From contig JADDTR010000031.1 in the NCBI GenBank assembly GCA_015345905.1, forward strand, positions 124,001 through 188,000: a DNA stretch of 64,000 bases, in the 5' to 3' direction. Of this stretch, positions 1 to 12,130 are shown in pieces. Position 1 is the stretch's first letter. Each line of letters opens with the position of its first letter. The position numbers and the translations under genes are program-made. The stretch comes from Aotearoamyces nothofagi. Its lineage: Eukaryota; Ascomycota; Leotiomycetes; Leotiales; Tympanidaceae. The notes under the pieces were generated by a model. That model saw only the letters and a list, made by a program, of their open reading frames with translations. It searched no databases and was not told the DNA's origin.

Positions 1-2115
1 GAGGGAAGATTGGGGAAATTGAGGGTGCAGGGAAAGGCTAACGTGGAGTTGAAGTCGGGCATAATTCCCCTTGGTATTCAGAGCGTGTCTAAGTCGCTCG
101 TTTTTGAAGGTCAATCTCTATAACACGCCTTTGCTTCATTTTATTTTGGGGATAAGTTTCTTATCTGAGCTAATGGCTGATGAACTCTACCAGGTCATGA
201 TATTCCTTCAATACCCGAATATAATATAACTCGACTCAACTTCCGAGAAGTTCAGCTTCCATCAAGCCGTCGCGGTATGGCTGCCGACGTTACACTCTCT
301 GTCGTAAACGGCTACCCAATCAACCTTACAATACCTCCTCTTGATTTTGATATTCTCGTACCCAACTGTGCTTCAGAAGAGCCATATATTCTCCTTGCTG
401 AGGCAACGACTGATACCATCTTCATTGAACCGAATTCTGATGTTCAGGTTGATGTTGGAGGGGTGGTACGCGAACTACCCAAAACCCTCACCAAAGCCTG
501 TCCCAATTCGAATTCATCGCCTCTTGATCTGCTCCTAGGCGAATATATCCATGGTGAAGACACAACAATCTTTGTGCGAGGTTCCAGTACGCCGTCCCCT
601 CGTACTCCAGAGTGGATCTCAAAAATCATCTCTAGTGTTACCGTACCGCTACCATTCCCCGGCCATACTTTTGACAACTTGATCAGAAACTTCTCTCTGA
701 CAGATGTCAACTTTGAAATGCCAAATCCCTTTGCTGATCCAGGGACTCCAGAATCAAATCCTCGGATATCTGGTAATATTGAGGCTGTGACAGTCCTGCC
801 TAAGGAGATGAACTTTGACATCGACGTTATCAGGATGAGAGCTGCTGCCGACGTCTTCTACAAAGGGAATAAACTTGGTGTATTAGACATTAAGAAGTGG
901 CAAAAAGCGAAATCGTCAAAGATAGACCGTACGGATGACGACGAGGCGGCCATTAAGATCGAATCCCGAATCAAAGAGGCACCTCTCAATATTACTGACC
1001 AAGATGTCTTCAGTGACGTTGTGGAAGCTCTTCTATTTGGTGAAGATTCCGTCATCCTAAAGGTAGCTGCGCTTGTTGATGTGGAGGTCTCAACCGTTCT
1101 TGGGTCTTTGATCATAAAGGATGTTCCTGGGTAAGTGATGCGACTGCACACAACTTATCTCCATAGATTTCTAACATCATTTCAGAGAAGGATCTGTACC
1201 TATAAAAGGTGGTGGGCTATTATTTTAGTCAGCACGGTCGCGTCAAAGCTGACGGAAAGCAATGCAGCTCTCTCGAAAGGCAGATTCGGCGCGCTGAAGC
1301 CCAAGGTCTTTGACCTCAAGATCCTTGACACCGGCAAAACATCACTCAACATACAGGCCACAGTCAACTTCACCAACCCATCAGAATATACGGCGCAGGT
1401 ACCATATGTCAATATCCACATACTCAACAACGGCTCCATTATTGGCCATGCTACGGCGCGAGGTGTGAACGTTATTAAAGGTGAAAATACTAATGTTTTG
1501 GTCCATGTTGTGTGGGATCCTTACACATTAGGTGGCAAAAAGGCACAGATCATTGCTCGAGACCTTCTATCGCAGTACATTTCAGGATGGAATACCACCC
1601 TCACCTTCAAAACGCATGAGGGAAGCATCCCAGCCCAGCCTGCCTTAGGAAGAGCATTATCGAAATTCGAGATCGAGATCCCAACACCGCGGCTTTCAGA
1701 TCCGAACGACGACGATGGAGACGATGACGGAGATGGAGATGCTAGGCGCCCAAAATTCATCAAAGAAGCAACGTTCCATCTCCTCTCATCAACTGCCACT
1801 TTCATCATCTTGTCCCCGTTGGAGCAAAGTACAATTTACATAGAAAGGATCAATGCTACTGCGTTCTACAATCACACCGACCCGGTCGGCAATATCATAT
1901 ACGGCCTGCCATTCAGGGTTCCGCCAGGATCTTCCCAAACTCCGAGACTTCCCGTAGAATGGTCCATTGATTCGGTTGGTTATGAAAAGGTGCGAATGGC
2001 GCTGGGCCGTGGCCTTAGGCTTGATGCCAAGGCATCCGTGAATGTCAGATTAGGCCAATGGAGTGAGGACATTTGGTTCGTCGGGAGTGGCATCGGTGCC
2101 AGGATTAGACTCTGA
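1..2115 (+). CDS. DUF3712 family protein, 5' end outside window, frame interrupted
   Basis: This is a large fungal DUF3712-type protein, expected to be a membrane or cell-surface protein; its biochemical role is unknown. The visible part begins inside an exon (1-109). An intron at 110-193 follows, and the second exon (194-1130) continues in frame through PEYNITRLNFREVQLP, so the ATG at 277 is internal. A GTAAGT donor at 1131 and a TTTCAG acceptor at 1185 define the next intron. The last exon carries the family's conserved core (KTSLNIQATVNFTNPSEYTA, LLSQYISGWNTTL, LLSSTATF, LPVEWSIDSVGYEKVR) and ends at TGA 2113-2115. With the acceptor at 1185 the frame gives GEGSVPIK, which the family expects, but then meets TAG at 1226. 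The conserved C-terminal part is read in another frame. Either an acceptor near 1283 is used, or there is a one-base error or mutation at about 1208-1280. The family call is from remembered family sequence. Confidence 0.8.
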
Positions 2116-2782
2116 CTTATTTGCTTTATCTGAATTTCAGGGCATTGGATATATTGGGATCGGTATTTCTTGTACATATGGAGAATCTTTTTATCGTAAG
2201 CTGGCATCGGCGAAGGGGAGTTGGTCTACAATGAGAATAAAACATATCGCATAGTTTGATGGAATTACTACTACTTTTGGTGATTTTGTGAGGGTATGCC
2301 GCCGTATACTTACAGGCCATTTACTGCCCTGCATTTCACAATGATAGTAGCATGTAAGATGGTAGCACTCAATGGGCACGCGCCATAAGTTTCGCAAAAG
2401 AAAGATGCTGGTATTGGTTATACCGTACAACGTGGGGTTCTAAAAATCAACTCTAACCAAAATTCAAAAACTCCTAGTTCTGCTTGAATGGAACTGATGT
2501 GATAAACAAGAACCAGCTTGAAACTCCAATGCTGTGCGGATTTTGTGTGTTGGCCTTTGCGCACTGCATTACCAACATGCCCAAGTGAGTGAGATCCGCG
2601 TTGTTCTGTACACCCTATATCCTAGTACTACCGTACAATTGTTCTGTTGTTCCTCTTTCTGTCTGTCTGTCTGTCTATTTATTATCTATGTCGTGCTCGA
2701 TCTTTGGACGTTTCTTTTTCTGCACCCTGTATTCTATAGCACTATTCGTGTGAGCGGGAGAGTGAGATGGCGCCGGGGGGGG
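2116..2782. other. intergenic, no gene seen
   Basis: This space lies between the end of the DUF3712 gene and the end of the SIW14-like gene, which converge on it. It is ordinary mixed sequence with a short (TCTG)n run near 2662-2678. It should hold the two 3' UTRs. The short reading frames here have no family resemblance. Confidence 0.6.
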
Positions 2783-3825
2783 TTATGAGGGTTGTAAATC
2801 GACCAGGGTAAGAACCCAGAGGACGAGTACAATGGCTGTTAGGAGGCTGATTTTGGACATTCGGGACCACTGGGAGAAAGATGTAGTGGCAGCAAGAGAT
2901 CCGGAATTTGGTTCGGGAACTGGCTTGCTAAAAAGATCCGAGAGACTGTCGACTTCGAAGCCGTGGATGTATTTGATATCCATGTCACGGCTCTTGGGCT
3001 CCGCAAAGGTAGTGTATTCTTCGATGATAGTATCGACTCGCCAACCCATGACTTTGCGGATTACAGCCACGGCACAACCTGTGCGATGCTAGGAATAGTT
3101 AGTGGAGTAAATTTCACACATGAGTAAGTTGTCTTACCCTGCCTTGATTGCAGTGCATGAGGATAGGATGGTTCTGGCGATCTAGAACAACCTCCATAAT
3201 TGAGTTCATAGTTGCTTGGGGGATTTCCACCTTCTTTGTGCCTTCAACGTTGATGACAATGTGTCTAATGCCATTACTCTGCATGAAGGACTGGAAGCCT
3301 TCGGGATACTCCTTTTCGACCAGAGTGACTATGGTCTTCAGACCAAGAGCACCCAGATACTCGTGGTTATGCACTTGCGGATAGCCACTTCGGTATACCC
3401 CTGGAATGACCATGCCAAAGTTTAAAGGACGTCCTGGAATTTCTTCGCTCGTATGGTTGGTGTCATCAAGGCCTATGCTGACTGCAAAATGTTACCTGTG
3501 TTCTATGTTCACCGCCAATGCACGTTGACACATGATTCATGGCAGGGCTTGTTTGTGGATACTCACTACCTTGAGCAGCATCATTTGCTGCAACGCCTCC
3601 AACTCCCAAATCCATGATGGGTAAACTAGAGCACGAGTTGTTCTTCGAGTCTTGTGCTTCCTTTTCGTTCTGTTTCTCTTCGCGTTCACCGCGTTCACCA
3701 CGTTCACTTCCACCCCTTCGATAACCAGCTGTGGGCTCGTTCACGACAGTATCCATATGAGGTATCTGGTAATCATCCTCAAAGACCCGCGTGCTCCGCC
3801 TTGCAACTATATTCTTCTCAGACAT
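2783..3825 (-). CDS. SIW14: Siw14/Oca-type atypical dual-specificity phosphatase
   Basis: This is a Y_phosphatase2 (PFA-DSP) family member. Siw14 of yeast cleaves the 5-beta-phosphate of inositol pyrophosphates and affects stress and nutrient signalling. On the minus strand I infer three exons: 3825-3567, 3481-3138 and 3088-2783, with introns 3566-3482 (GTGAGT donor) and 3137-3089 (GTAAGA donor). The product is 302 residues. Family motifs are NFGMVIPGVYRSGYP, TIVTLVEKEYPE and the catalytic loop H196-C197-N-Q-G-R-H-R203 (CX5R). The loop is split by the second intron, just after residue 201. The C terminus has a hydrophobic stretch (ISLLTAIVLVLWVLTLV) that could be a tail anchor, which yeast Siw14 lacks as far as I recall. 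The N-terminal 80 or so residues are polar and low in complexity (Gly/Glu/Arg-rich). A longer start at 3897 is also in frame. Confidence 0.88.
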
Positions 3826-3904
3826 CTTGTGAGCCACTGTGAACCACTGTCGAAGGCCAATTTGTTGGTATTGTGGCCGGGGAAGAGTCTCTAGCACGGT
3901 TAAA

Positions 3905-3982
3905 GCGGGCTGTAGAGATGTAGAGCTGGAGAGATGTAGAGCTGTAGAGCTGCAGAGCTGTAGAGCTGCAGAGCTGTGGCCT
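3905..3982. repeat. 9-bp minisatellite upstream of SIW14
   Basis: About eight imperfect copies of a unit close to TAGAGCTGC/TAGAGATG follow one another. They lie 80-160 bases upstream of the preferred SIW14 start, in its likely promoter or 5' UTR. Confidence 0.75.
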
Positions 3983-4731
3983 AACAGACGCTCGCACCAC
4001 GTCGGAGCTGGGTCGGGTGAGGTTGCAGATCCATGGTTGTTGGATTGAGCAGGTGGACGACCGGTTGTTGTGAGCTTGTCTGCGTCGTTGTGAATGGATT
4101 TATATGTGAAGGTGGGTTAATGGCGGGGTGGGAGGGAGTGTAGGTAGGAATGGTTTCTTCTGGCTGTGTGTGAATCCATCTCGGCGTGGTACTGCTAGTC
4201 GTAGGGTGCAGGTGGTGCGGTTCGGCGTCGCTACCAGAGTGCATTTCGTACAAATCCGCCTTGGCGGGCTTTTAGAGTCTGGAGGCGAAATGTATTTCCG
4301 ATGCTCTAATTAGCTAGTCGGTGGACTAATCGCTCTAGCCGACTTTTTGATCCCCTTTGACGAACTCTTGGGTTGTATCGCCTCCAAGCCCAGATTTATA
4401 TCGTTAGAGCTGAATTGTAAATAGTGGTGGAAATGCCACTTTCTGGCGTAAACACTGCCGGCTCAATCATTAATGGGTCCATTTTGGTAGTCATGACGAG
4501 TCGACATGTTCCGACCTGGGCGCTTGTGCGTGCAGAAGGGTGTAGCCAAAACTAAGTTGCTCAAAGGGGCCAAGGGGCCTCTGTGGAGTCACTGCCATTT
4601 CATTATAATCTACTGTATTGGCATTCTACTTACCAGCCCCGAACAGACTACCTCTACATGCTAATATATGCTGCTTAAACAATAAACAATCAAGTAGATG
4701 CTATGTTCGCCATCCGCATATCCTCATACCC
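3983..4731. other. intergenic, SIW14 upstream and IMA1 downstream region
   Basis: I see no coding signal here. The region has to hold the SIW14 promoter and the IMA1 3' UTR. The reading frames in it are short, composition-driven and without family motifs. Confidence 0.55.
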
Positions 4732-7107
4732 TCATACTCTTATACCCAAGATATTTTTTGCCAGCCACGCCTGGTGCGCAACCATGAATCCCATCAATAT
4801 CAAGCCGTTAGACCAACACGGCCCGCAGATGGTTGCTGGGCTCGTTAAGATCTCCTGCAGAACATGTAAAGCCGCCGCAACCTGTATACCTCCAAAAGCT
4901 ACCCCAACCATGTTCACAGGCATATCTTTTCGTATCAGGATCGACAAGCCGCAGTCCACTATAGATCGAAAGCTAATAACTACGCAAAAGCACATCACTG
5001 CAAGCGTGACATTGGCTGTGTACTCGGTGGGCTTAGACAATGCATAGTTCCAGCAGAAACACATCAGAAACAGCAATAAAGCTGTGAAGAGGTGCCTTTG
5101 TGGGCTACTGTTACTAGGCATAGAAATTGTTCGATTTTCGCGTGGTTGTTCATCTCGTTCTACCTTTTTCCCTAGTGACGAAAAGGTGGTCTCGAAGATG
5201 TCTGTAAGACCAGACATATCATCCTTAGTTGGTGGGAAAAATCTAGGTTGAGCAAACTCATAGTCTATTCGACGTGGCTTCTCGCTTCCTTCCGCCTCAT
5301 CAAGATCTAGCCGATTTCCTGTGACTCTATTGAAGAAGTTTTCCTTGGCCTCCTGTGAGTGTGCATGCAGCCGCGGCTGGTTCGGTGGATTTCGAAGCCT
5401 CTGTGCTGGTGTAATAGGGGCAGGAGGAACTTTGTACCAGAATGGAGAAGGTTCTGGCACAGCTGCTGCTTGGTTGAAAAGTTGTTTACTACGCTGTGGC
5501 GTTCGCATAGGATTAAAAGCTCGATGCTCAGACTGACTGGGGGACCACTCCATCGCATCTGGGTCTCTATCAACAAAATGGTCTTGCAAATGCACTGGTG
5601 TCTCATCCGTTTTAAGCCAGTGGGCCACCTCTTCATCGGTCATTTGTGACAAAGACGGCGTTAAACGAGGGATTAGGATCGGGCTTCTGCTAAACCCCAC
5701 AGTACTTGTCTGTAAAGGTCGGCCTGGTGAAGGTGCAGCAAAGCCTTGATCTCGCCAGGGAATGCGCGAAGACAGCGGGGGCACTGTACTAGCTACCAAT
5801 AACGACGGCGAGGGTAGCATGGGCTCTTCCTCGATATCGTCTAATGCTTGGGACATGTCATCTCCTTTGTGGCTTGCGCTTTTGCTCCTACGACGTACAT
5901 AACGCTCGAGGGTTTTTGGGTCGTGAGCAAATAAAGGATTGATATCGGTCTTGATACTTTTTCGGCCAGCGAATGCAACCTGTTAACATGTCAGATCATC
6001 TCTAAACATAAACTTGAGCATAGGTTATACTTACAAAAGAAGAGAATACAAGCATAAACACATGCGCGCCTCTTGTGGCTGGTGCATGAATATCCTCCAG
6101 GACCCCTCTACCCATGGCAAACCAGAAGAGTGCCCGCGATGCCAGCCATAAGAATTGAAACCCGTACCAGTCACTAAAACCATCCATATGAGAATGAAAC
6201 CCCCTAACGCTATTCCTAAATTCAGGGTTCCACCAGATCGAAACCGTGCTCAAGGCGATACTCCATCCGCCTAAGAATGGTAGCCATATTTCAGCAGCTT
6301 CTCCGATGTGGAAGGCAGAGTCTGGCAATGCGCGGGCGATCAAAGAAGGAATCGTCTCACACAAATAAGCACCCATAGCAAAAGTGGAGTCATCTGGTGA
6401 AGATAGATGACCTTCACAGATATTGAATGTTCCTGGTAGTACACTCCTGAATATGCCAACGACGTTCCAAAGTAGTTGTCCGAGAAGACCAAACAGCCAC
6501 ACGACTCGACCCAAAGCCTGAAACCATTCCAGCCATGACCAGATCTTGCGCTTGGCTGGACCGCCATTTGCTCGAGTTCTATCTAGCATCTTCCGGAGGT
6601 AGTCCGTCTTTGCGGTGTAAAGGCCTTGCTTCATGACTTTTTGAGCACCTTCTAGGCAGTTCTCACATATCTGAGGGTACCGGTCATCCAACTCTTTCTT
6701 GTATTTCTCGACGACCTTCTCATCCGGCTGGGGACCATCCGGATCATCTGGAAGGAACTGTGCCAGTGACGATGTGTAGAGATGTTGATTCCGGAGACAT
6801 GTGGCACAGAACAAGCCTTCGTGACGGGCTTGGGAGGTTGGAGACAAAGGGCGGGGAATAGCTCGCGCATATTGAACAGTATTATGAGCTTCCTCAAAGG
6901 TTGCGACAGGAGGATCAGTGATATTGCCATCCTATTGATATATTAGCTTAAGGTCTCAGATGATTTGTTGGTTCTTGCCTCATCCAAATAATTCACAGCC
7001 TCACAGTTTCCACACTCCCACTGGCTGATGCGCCCATTCTGCTTGACTTTGGATCTCAGACCGCAATAAAAGCAGGTCAATAACTCTCGCCCAATCGGAG
7101 ACAGCAT
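4732..7107 (-). CDS. IMA1: Ima1-like integral inner nuclear membrane protein
   Basis: The Ima1/TMEM201 (NET5) family links heterochromatin or the cytoskeleton to the inner nuclear membrane. Three exons on the minus strand give 757 residues: 7107-6979, 6931-6035 and 5979-4732. The N terminus has the Ima1 zinc-ribbon pattern: CFYC near residue 15, then CGNC, followed by NYLDEDGNITDPP across the first splice. CATC and CENC pairs follow. The middle has several hydrophobic segments (such as VVWLFGLLGQLLWNVVGIF and FLWLASRALFWFAMG). A Ser/Pro-rich, probably nucleoplasmic, loop comes next, and the C terminus has four more hydrophobic segments. The first intron (6978-6932) starts with GC rather than GT. 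Only this splice joins the zinc-ribbon exon to the rest in frame. The start at 7107 was chosen because family members begin shortly before LTCFYCG. Confidence 0.9.
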
Positions 7108-7655
7108 ATTAGGGGGCCATCGAGCGATGATAGTTGAATGAGGATTGTTGACAATATTTCTGCCACCCAGTGGATTGCCTAGCAAATCGAATGGCCCCTG
7201 CCATTTTGGCTGGCGGTGAGCGAGCGGCCAAGATCATTCGCTAACCTTCCAGTTACAGCTTAATGATGCAATGCGTTCATCAACAATTATAATCTAGTTT
7301 GTGAGATGTGGTTTATGAAGACTTCATATATTGAAGCAATTGTACAAACAGAGTTTTGTGAAAGAAAGCTGTGTGAAAAAGAGTAACTGGAGATATTTTT
7401 AATCATTATACATATTATCACTTTGTTTAGGTAGTTAACGACCAACGACAAGTAGACGATATTTGCTGTAATACTGTCTCATTGCCAGCTTCCTTCTGCT
7501 GTTAATTCGTTTCCTAAGTTATGGCCTCTCTTCTGGCCTCTCTGCTGGTCTTACTTCCATCGTGGCCTAGATGTTTTGTACGCGTGGAGTACATCTTGCT
7601 TGCATGCATCATCGGGTATCCTGCTGTCAAGATTTGACAGCTTCATTTGTAGACT
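7108..7655. other. intergenic, IMA1 upstream region
   Basis: This is ordinary, moderately AT-rich sequence between IMA1 and the malonyltransferase gene. It should contain the IMA1 promoter and the 3' UTR of the neighbour. I see no gene and no clear regulatory motif. Confidence 0.55.
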
Positions 7656-8940
7656 TCAATCATCATCTGTAATCGACTCGGTATCATCAAGCGCTTTCAG
7701 CACATCTTCAATCTCTTTGGGATCACTAATAGCCCAGACTCCACCACCCTTCACAAGGTCGCTTCCCCTCATGCCGACCTCTTTTCCTACCAGATTCCTT
7801 CCCACTTTACCAGGGCCGATACCAATCCATCTTCGGACCTTCTCTTCTTGGTCTAAGTACTTGATACTATCCCACCATCTGACCGTCTCGACACATTGCC
7901 GAGCCCAAAGATCTTTCAACTGCTCGGCGTTTTCGAAAGGTCTGGCAGTAACGTTGGAGACACACTCCATAACCCCTGGGAATCGTATGATACCCTCGTT
8001 TTCCCTTCCCTTTACCCGACTCTTGCCTTCTAGCAATTTCCTCATAGTCACGGCTGCTGGCTTCATCAACGGACTGTGGAATGGACTATCACTTTTCAGC
8101 CTGACCGCACGTGGATCGTGCCCTCCAAACTGCCGCAAGTGGGTTAACAGTGTTTTTATCTTCTCGATATTCCCACTGAGGACAATTTGATTCTTGCTGT
8201 TTTCATTCGCGATGAGAACCTGCTCAATTGGCGGCACATCCTCCGCACTTTCGGATTTGGATCCCGGGCTAGAATGGCCTAGGAATTCGTGAATTGCATC
8301 GACTAGAGGGAGGAGATGACCTGTTTCAGTGACCAATGCAACCATTCCATATTCTCCTCCGTGTTCTGAAATTGCCTGGCGCGAACATTCTGCCATAACC
8401 TCTGCCCTCTTGCGTACCAAATATAAGCTATCTTCGAAACTAACATATCCTCCCACGACCAAGGCTGCAAATTCTCCCAATGAATGCCCCAGTGTCACGT
8501 CAACTCTGCCTGCCGGATGGAAGCCAAACTCTTTGTCGAGGATTCGTAATATGAGGATTGAGGTAGCCATAATAGCTGGCTGCGCATTCTCCGTGGCTGT
8601 TAAGGTACGGTTTGGCCCTTCTTGTATTATCTTCGATAGCCTATAGCCCAGCAGATCATCTATCTCTTCGATGACAGACGTAGCTGTTGCAGGGAAAGCA
8701 TGGAGCCATGGTGTCAGCATTCCAACCTTTTGTACTCCTTGACCTGTTATACTATCAGCTTGGCGAACAGTTCGAAAGCTCAAAAGTATTACCGGGGAAG
8801 AAAATTGCTGTCCTTGGTCTTGAGGATTTGCTGGAAACATTGCGACATTGTTGAGCAGCAATAGATGGCTGTTTTAACAACCGGAAGGCAATTTGGCGGG
8901 TTCTTGCTGGCCTTGCCAGGCCCTTGGCCAGAGCATTCAT
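7656..8940 (-). CDS. MCT1: mitochondrial malonyl-CoA:acyl-carrier-protein transacylase
   Basis: The enzyme transfers malonate from CoA to mitochondrial acyl carrier protein for type II fatty acid synthesis, which supplies octanoate for lipoate. Two exons on the minus strand (8940-8793 and 8743-7656; intron 8792-8744) give 411 residues. The splice restores the FabD-type start FFPGQGVQKVGM. The nucleophile elbow GHSLGEF has the active Ser at residue 137, and the later SPFHSPLM carries the expected catalytic His. I chose the ATG at 8940 because the first 35 residues (MNALAKGLARPARTRQIAF...) are Arg-rich, non-acidic and look like a mitochondrial presequence. An upstream in-frame ATG at 9195 would add 85 residues that do not resemble the family. 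The C-terminal 60 residues are charged. Confidence 0.92.
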
Positions 8941-9336
8941 AATTGTTACTCGATCACCGAGCGTCGATGTCGGTGACAGACATGGTGCAGATCCAAGGGA
9001 GGGCGCCTTGAGAGTTCCTATGTAATGCTGGGTCGGTCCCCTCGCCCGCTTCCCCAGATACCGCGGCGTCGGGAATTTGTAGCCGAGCGGCGGGCATACG
9101 GAAATTCGATGCCAATTCAGTCCCGTCAATCCAAACATTGGCAGAGTGCCTCCGGCGCATGGAGTTATTGTCGACGATTGAGTCTCACTGTCCACGGGTT
9201 CGTGATTAAGTCAGAGCAGAAAACTGGGTGGTATTTTTAAGAGCTTTAAACCATGCTACCAAATAACATCCTTATCTCCTTTAAAGAGATCCTTACGCCT
9301 CATTACGCCTATAACAAACCATTACAAGCCCAGCCT
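8941..9336. other. intergenic between MCT1 and HEM2
   Basis: This short spacer between two minus-strand genes should hold the MCT1 promoter and the HEM2 3' UTR. An open frame continues upstream from MCT1 to 9195 but looks non-coding. Confidence 0.5.
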
Positions 9337-10543
<1,207 letters not shown>

Positions 10544-12130
10544 GGTTCTTAGAGAGAGAAATTTCGCACAGCAGAGGATGCAGAAAATGGATGTAAGTAC
10601 AGAGAACAGAGAGGAAAATGGAGAGTTGATAAAAGACCGCCACATACGGAGTAAGCTGCGACTCGAAGTTCTTTCGGCTGAAACGATTACCGTTTACATT
10701 TCGTTACCACTTAATTGGCTCCGAGTCCAAGCATATTTTGCGCTAAGGAAATCAGCTCCCGAACAAGCGACATATAGGCCGATCGAGACGAGCACGATTA
10801 GAAAGCTGTAGTCGAGAATCACGACCCCTTTTGTATTCACGTGACCAACCAGTACATGTTCAAGAACACTCTGTACTACCTCAAAAGTCGTTGTATTATT
10901 TTATATATCTTGTCCAGTAATGTAATTTAGTGTCCTTTGTCAACTCAATAATCCTGCCTAGCTTATTTTGTCAAGAAGCAACAGTCGCAGGTTAAGAGGT
11001 ATGGAAAGCTAGGCACGTATAAATGTTCTTGTATTCTTGCTGTTTTATATCTTTTAAGATCTGCTTCAACACCAAAAAGCTTGTCAGAGTCTGATGTCCT
11101 GGTGGTTCATCGGAGGCGTTGAATTGCAGGATCGAATAAACCAGGGATTCAACTACTCGTGGTAGAACAGGCCAGGTTTGCAAGGCTGAAAGGTCTTTGT
11201 CCTAACTGCTATAAAGCTCTAAAGTCTTACTGGCTATCAGTATTTTCTAATAGTACAGTCGTTACTTGGGTAGATTTCTATCTTGCTTAGCATATGTCGT
11301 TGCGAGTGTATGGCAAATCCGCCGTACGTCGTGTCGTACGCTATACGCCATATGCGTTTATGCATGCACTTCTGTAGACATTACTACAAATAGTGATGGA
11401 TCCTCTTTATCTGCTAGGCATCAATTAGTGGTACAGTTGCGAGATAGGGAGTTGCTGCTGCTCCATGTTGTCCCGAATAGGTCGGGTATAGTTTGGGACG
11501 AAGTACTCCTGATTAACAGCGTGCTGGTCAATTACCAGCAAATAGACAAGATGAGGGATCCTCAACTAAAATTTAAAGAGAAATCATATTAGCAAGTTCC
11601 CGCGATCGTAGTAGTTCTAGATTAAGGTAGAAGTGAAATAGGAAAATTGGAATACTAGGTAGGTACTTAGGTAGAGGGCATGTGATATATCTAGCGGGTT
11701 TCGCTCCTACTTGGCTATCCTCTCTTCGCGACTTCTGAAACATACTTCTTTCGTGTTTGAAAGCTTTTTGGCCATCGATCTTCTAAATGCATGTACAGCA
11801 TAGCCTCTAGGTTATACCTGGTATAGAGATCATATCCATCGAATCTCAAGATTAAAGAAATCAACCGTCTCGTCTTATAACGGGGTAGACACATACGCAC
11901 CTGGACATAGGCTACAGCCCATTAAAAAAGACTATCGGCCTTCTCGTCTTTTCGTGTTACGAAGACGACACTAAGACATGCCACACTAAAGACAAACGTC
12001 AGTATTTCATCTAGCACTCTTCCTTGGCATCTTTCTTCCAACTTACAGCACAAAGCTCTTCTCTCACTCGTTGGGACGTTTGCACTTTGCCCCCCTACTT
12101 GAGACTGCTAACACTTTAGACCTATCAAGT
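10544..12130. other. intergenic, no gene seen
   Basis: About 1.6 kb of AT-leaning sequence separates the divergent starts of HEM2 and the next plus-strand gene, so it contains both promoters. Several short reading frames exist (for example 11266-11592), but none has a recognisable motif, coding-like composition or supporting splice pattern. Confidence 0.55.
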
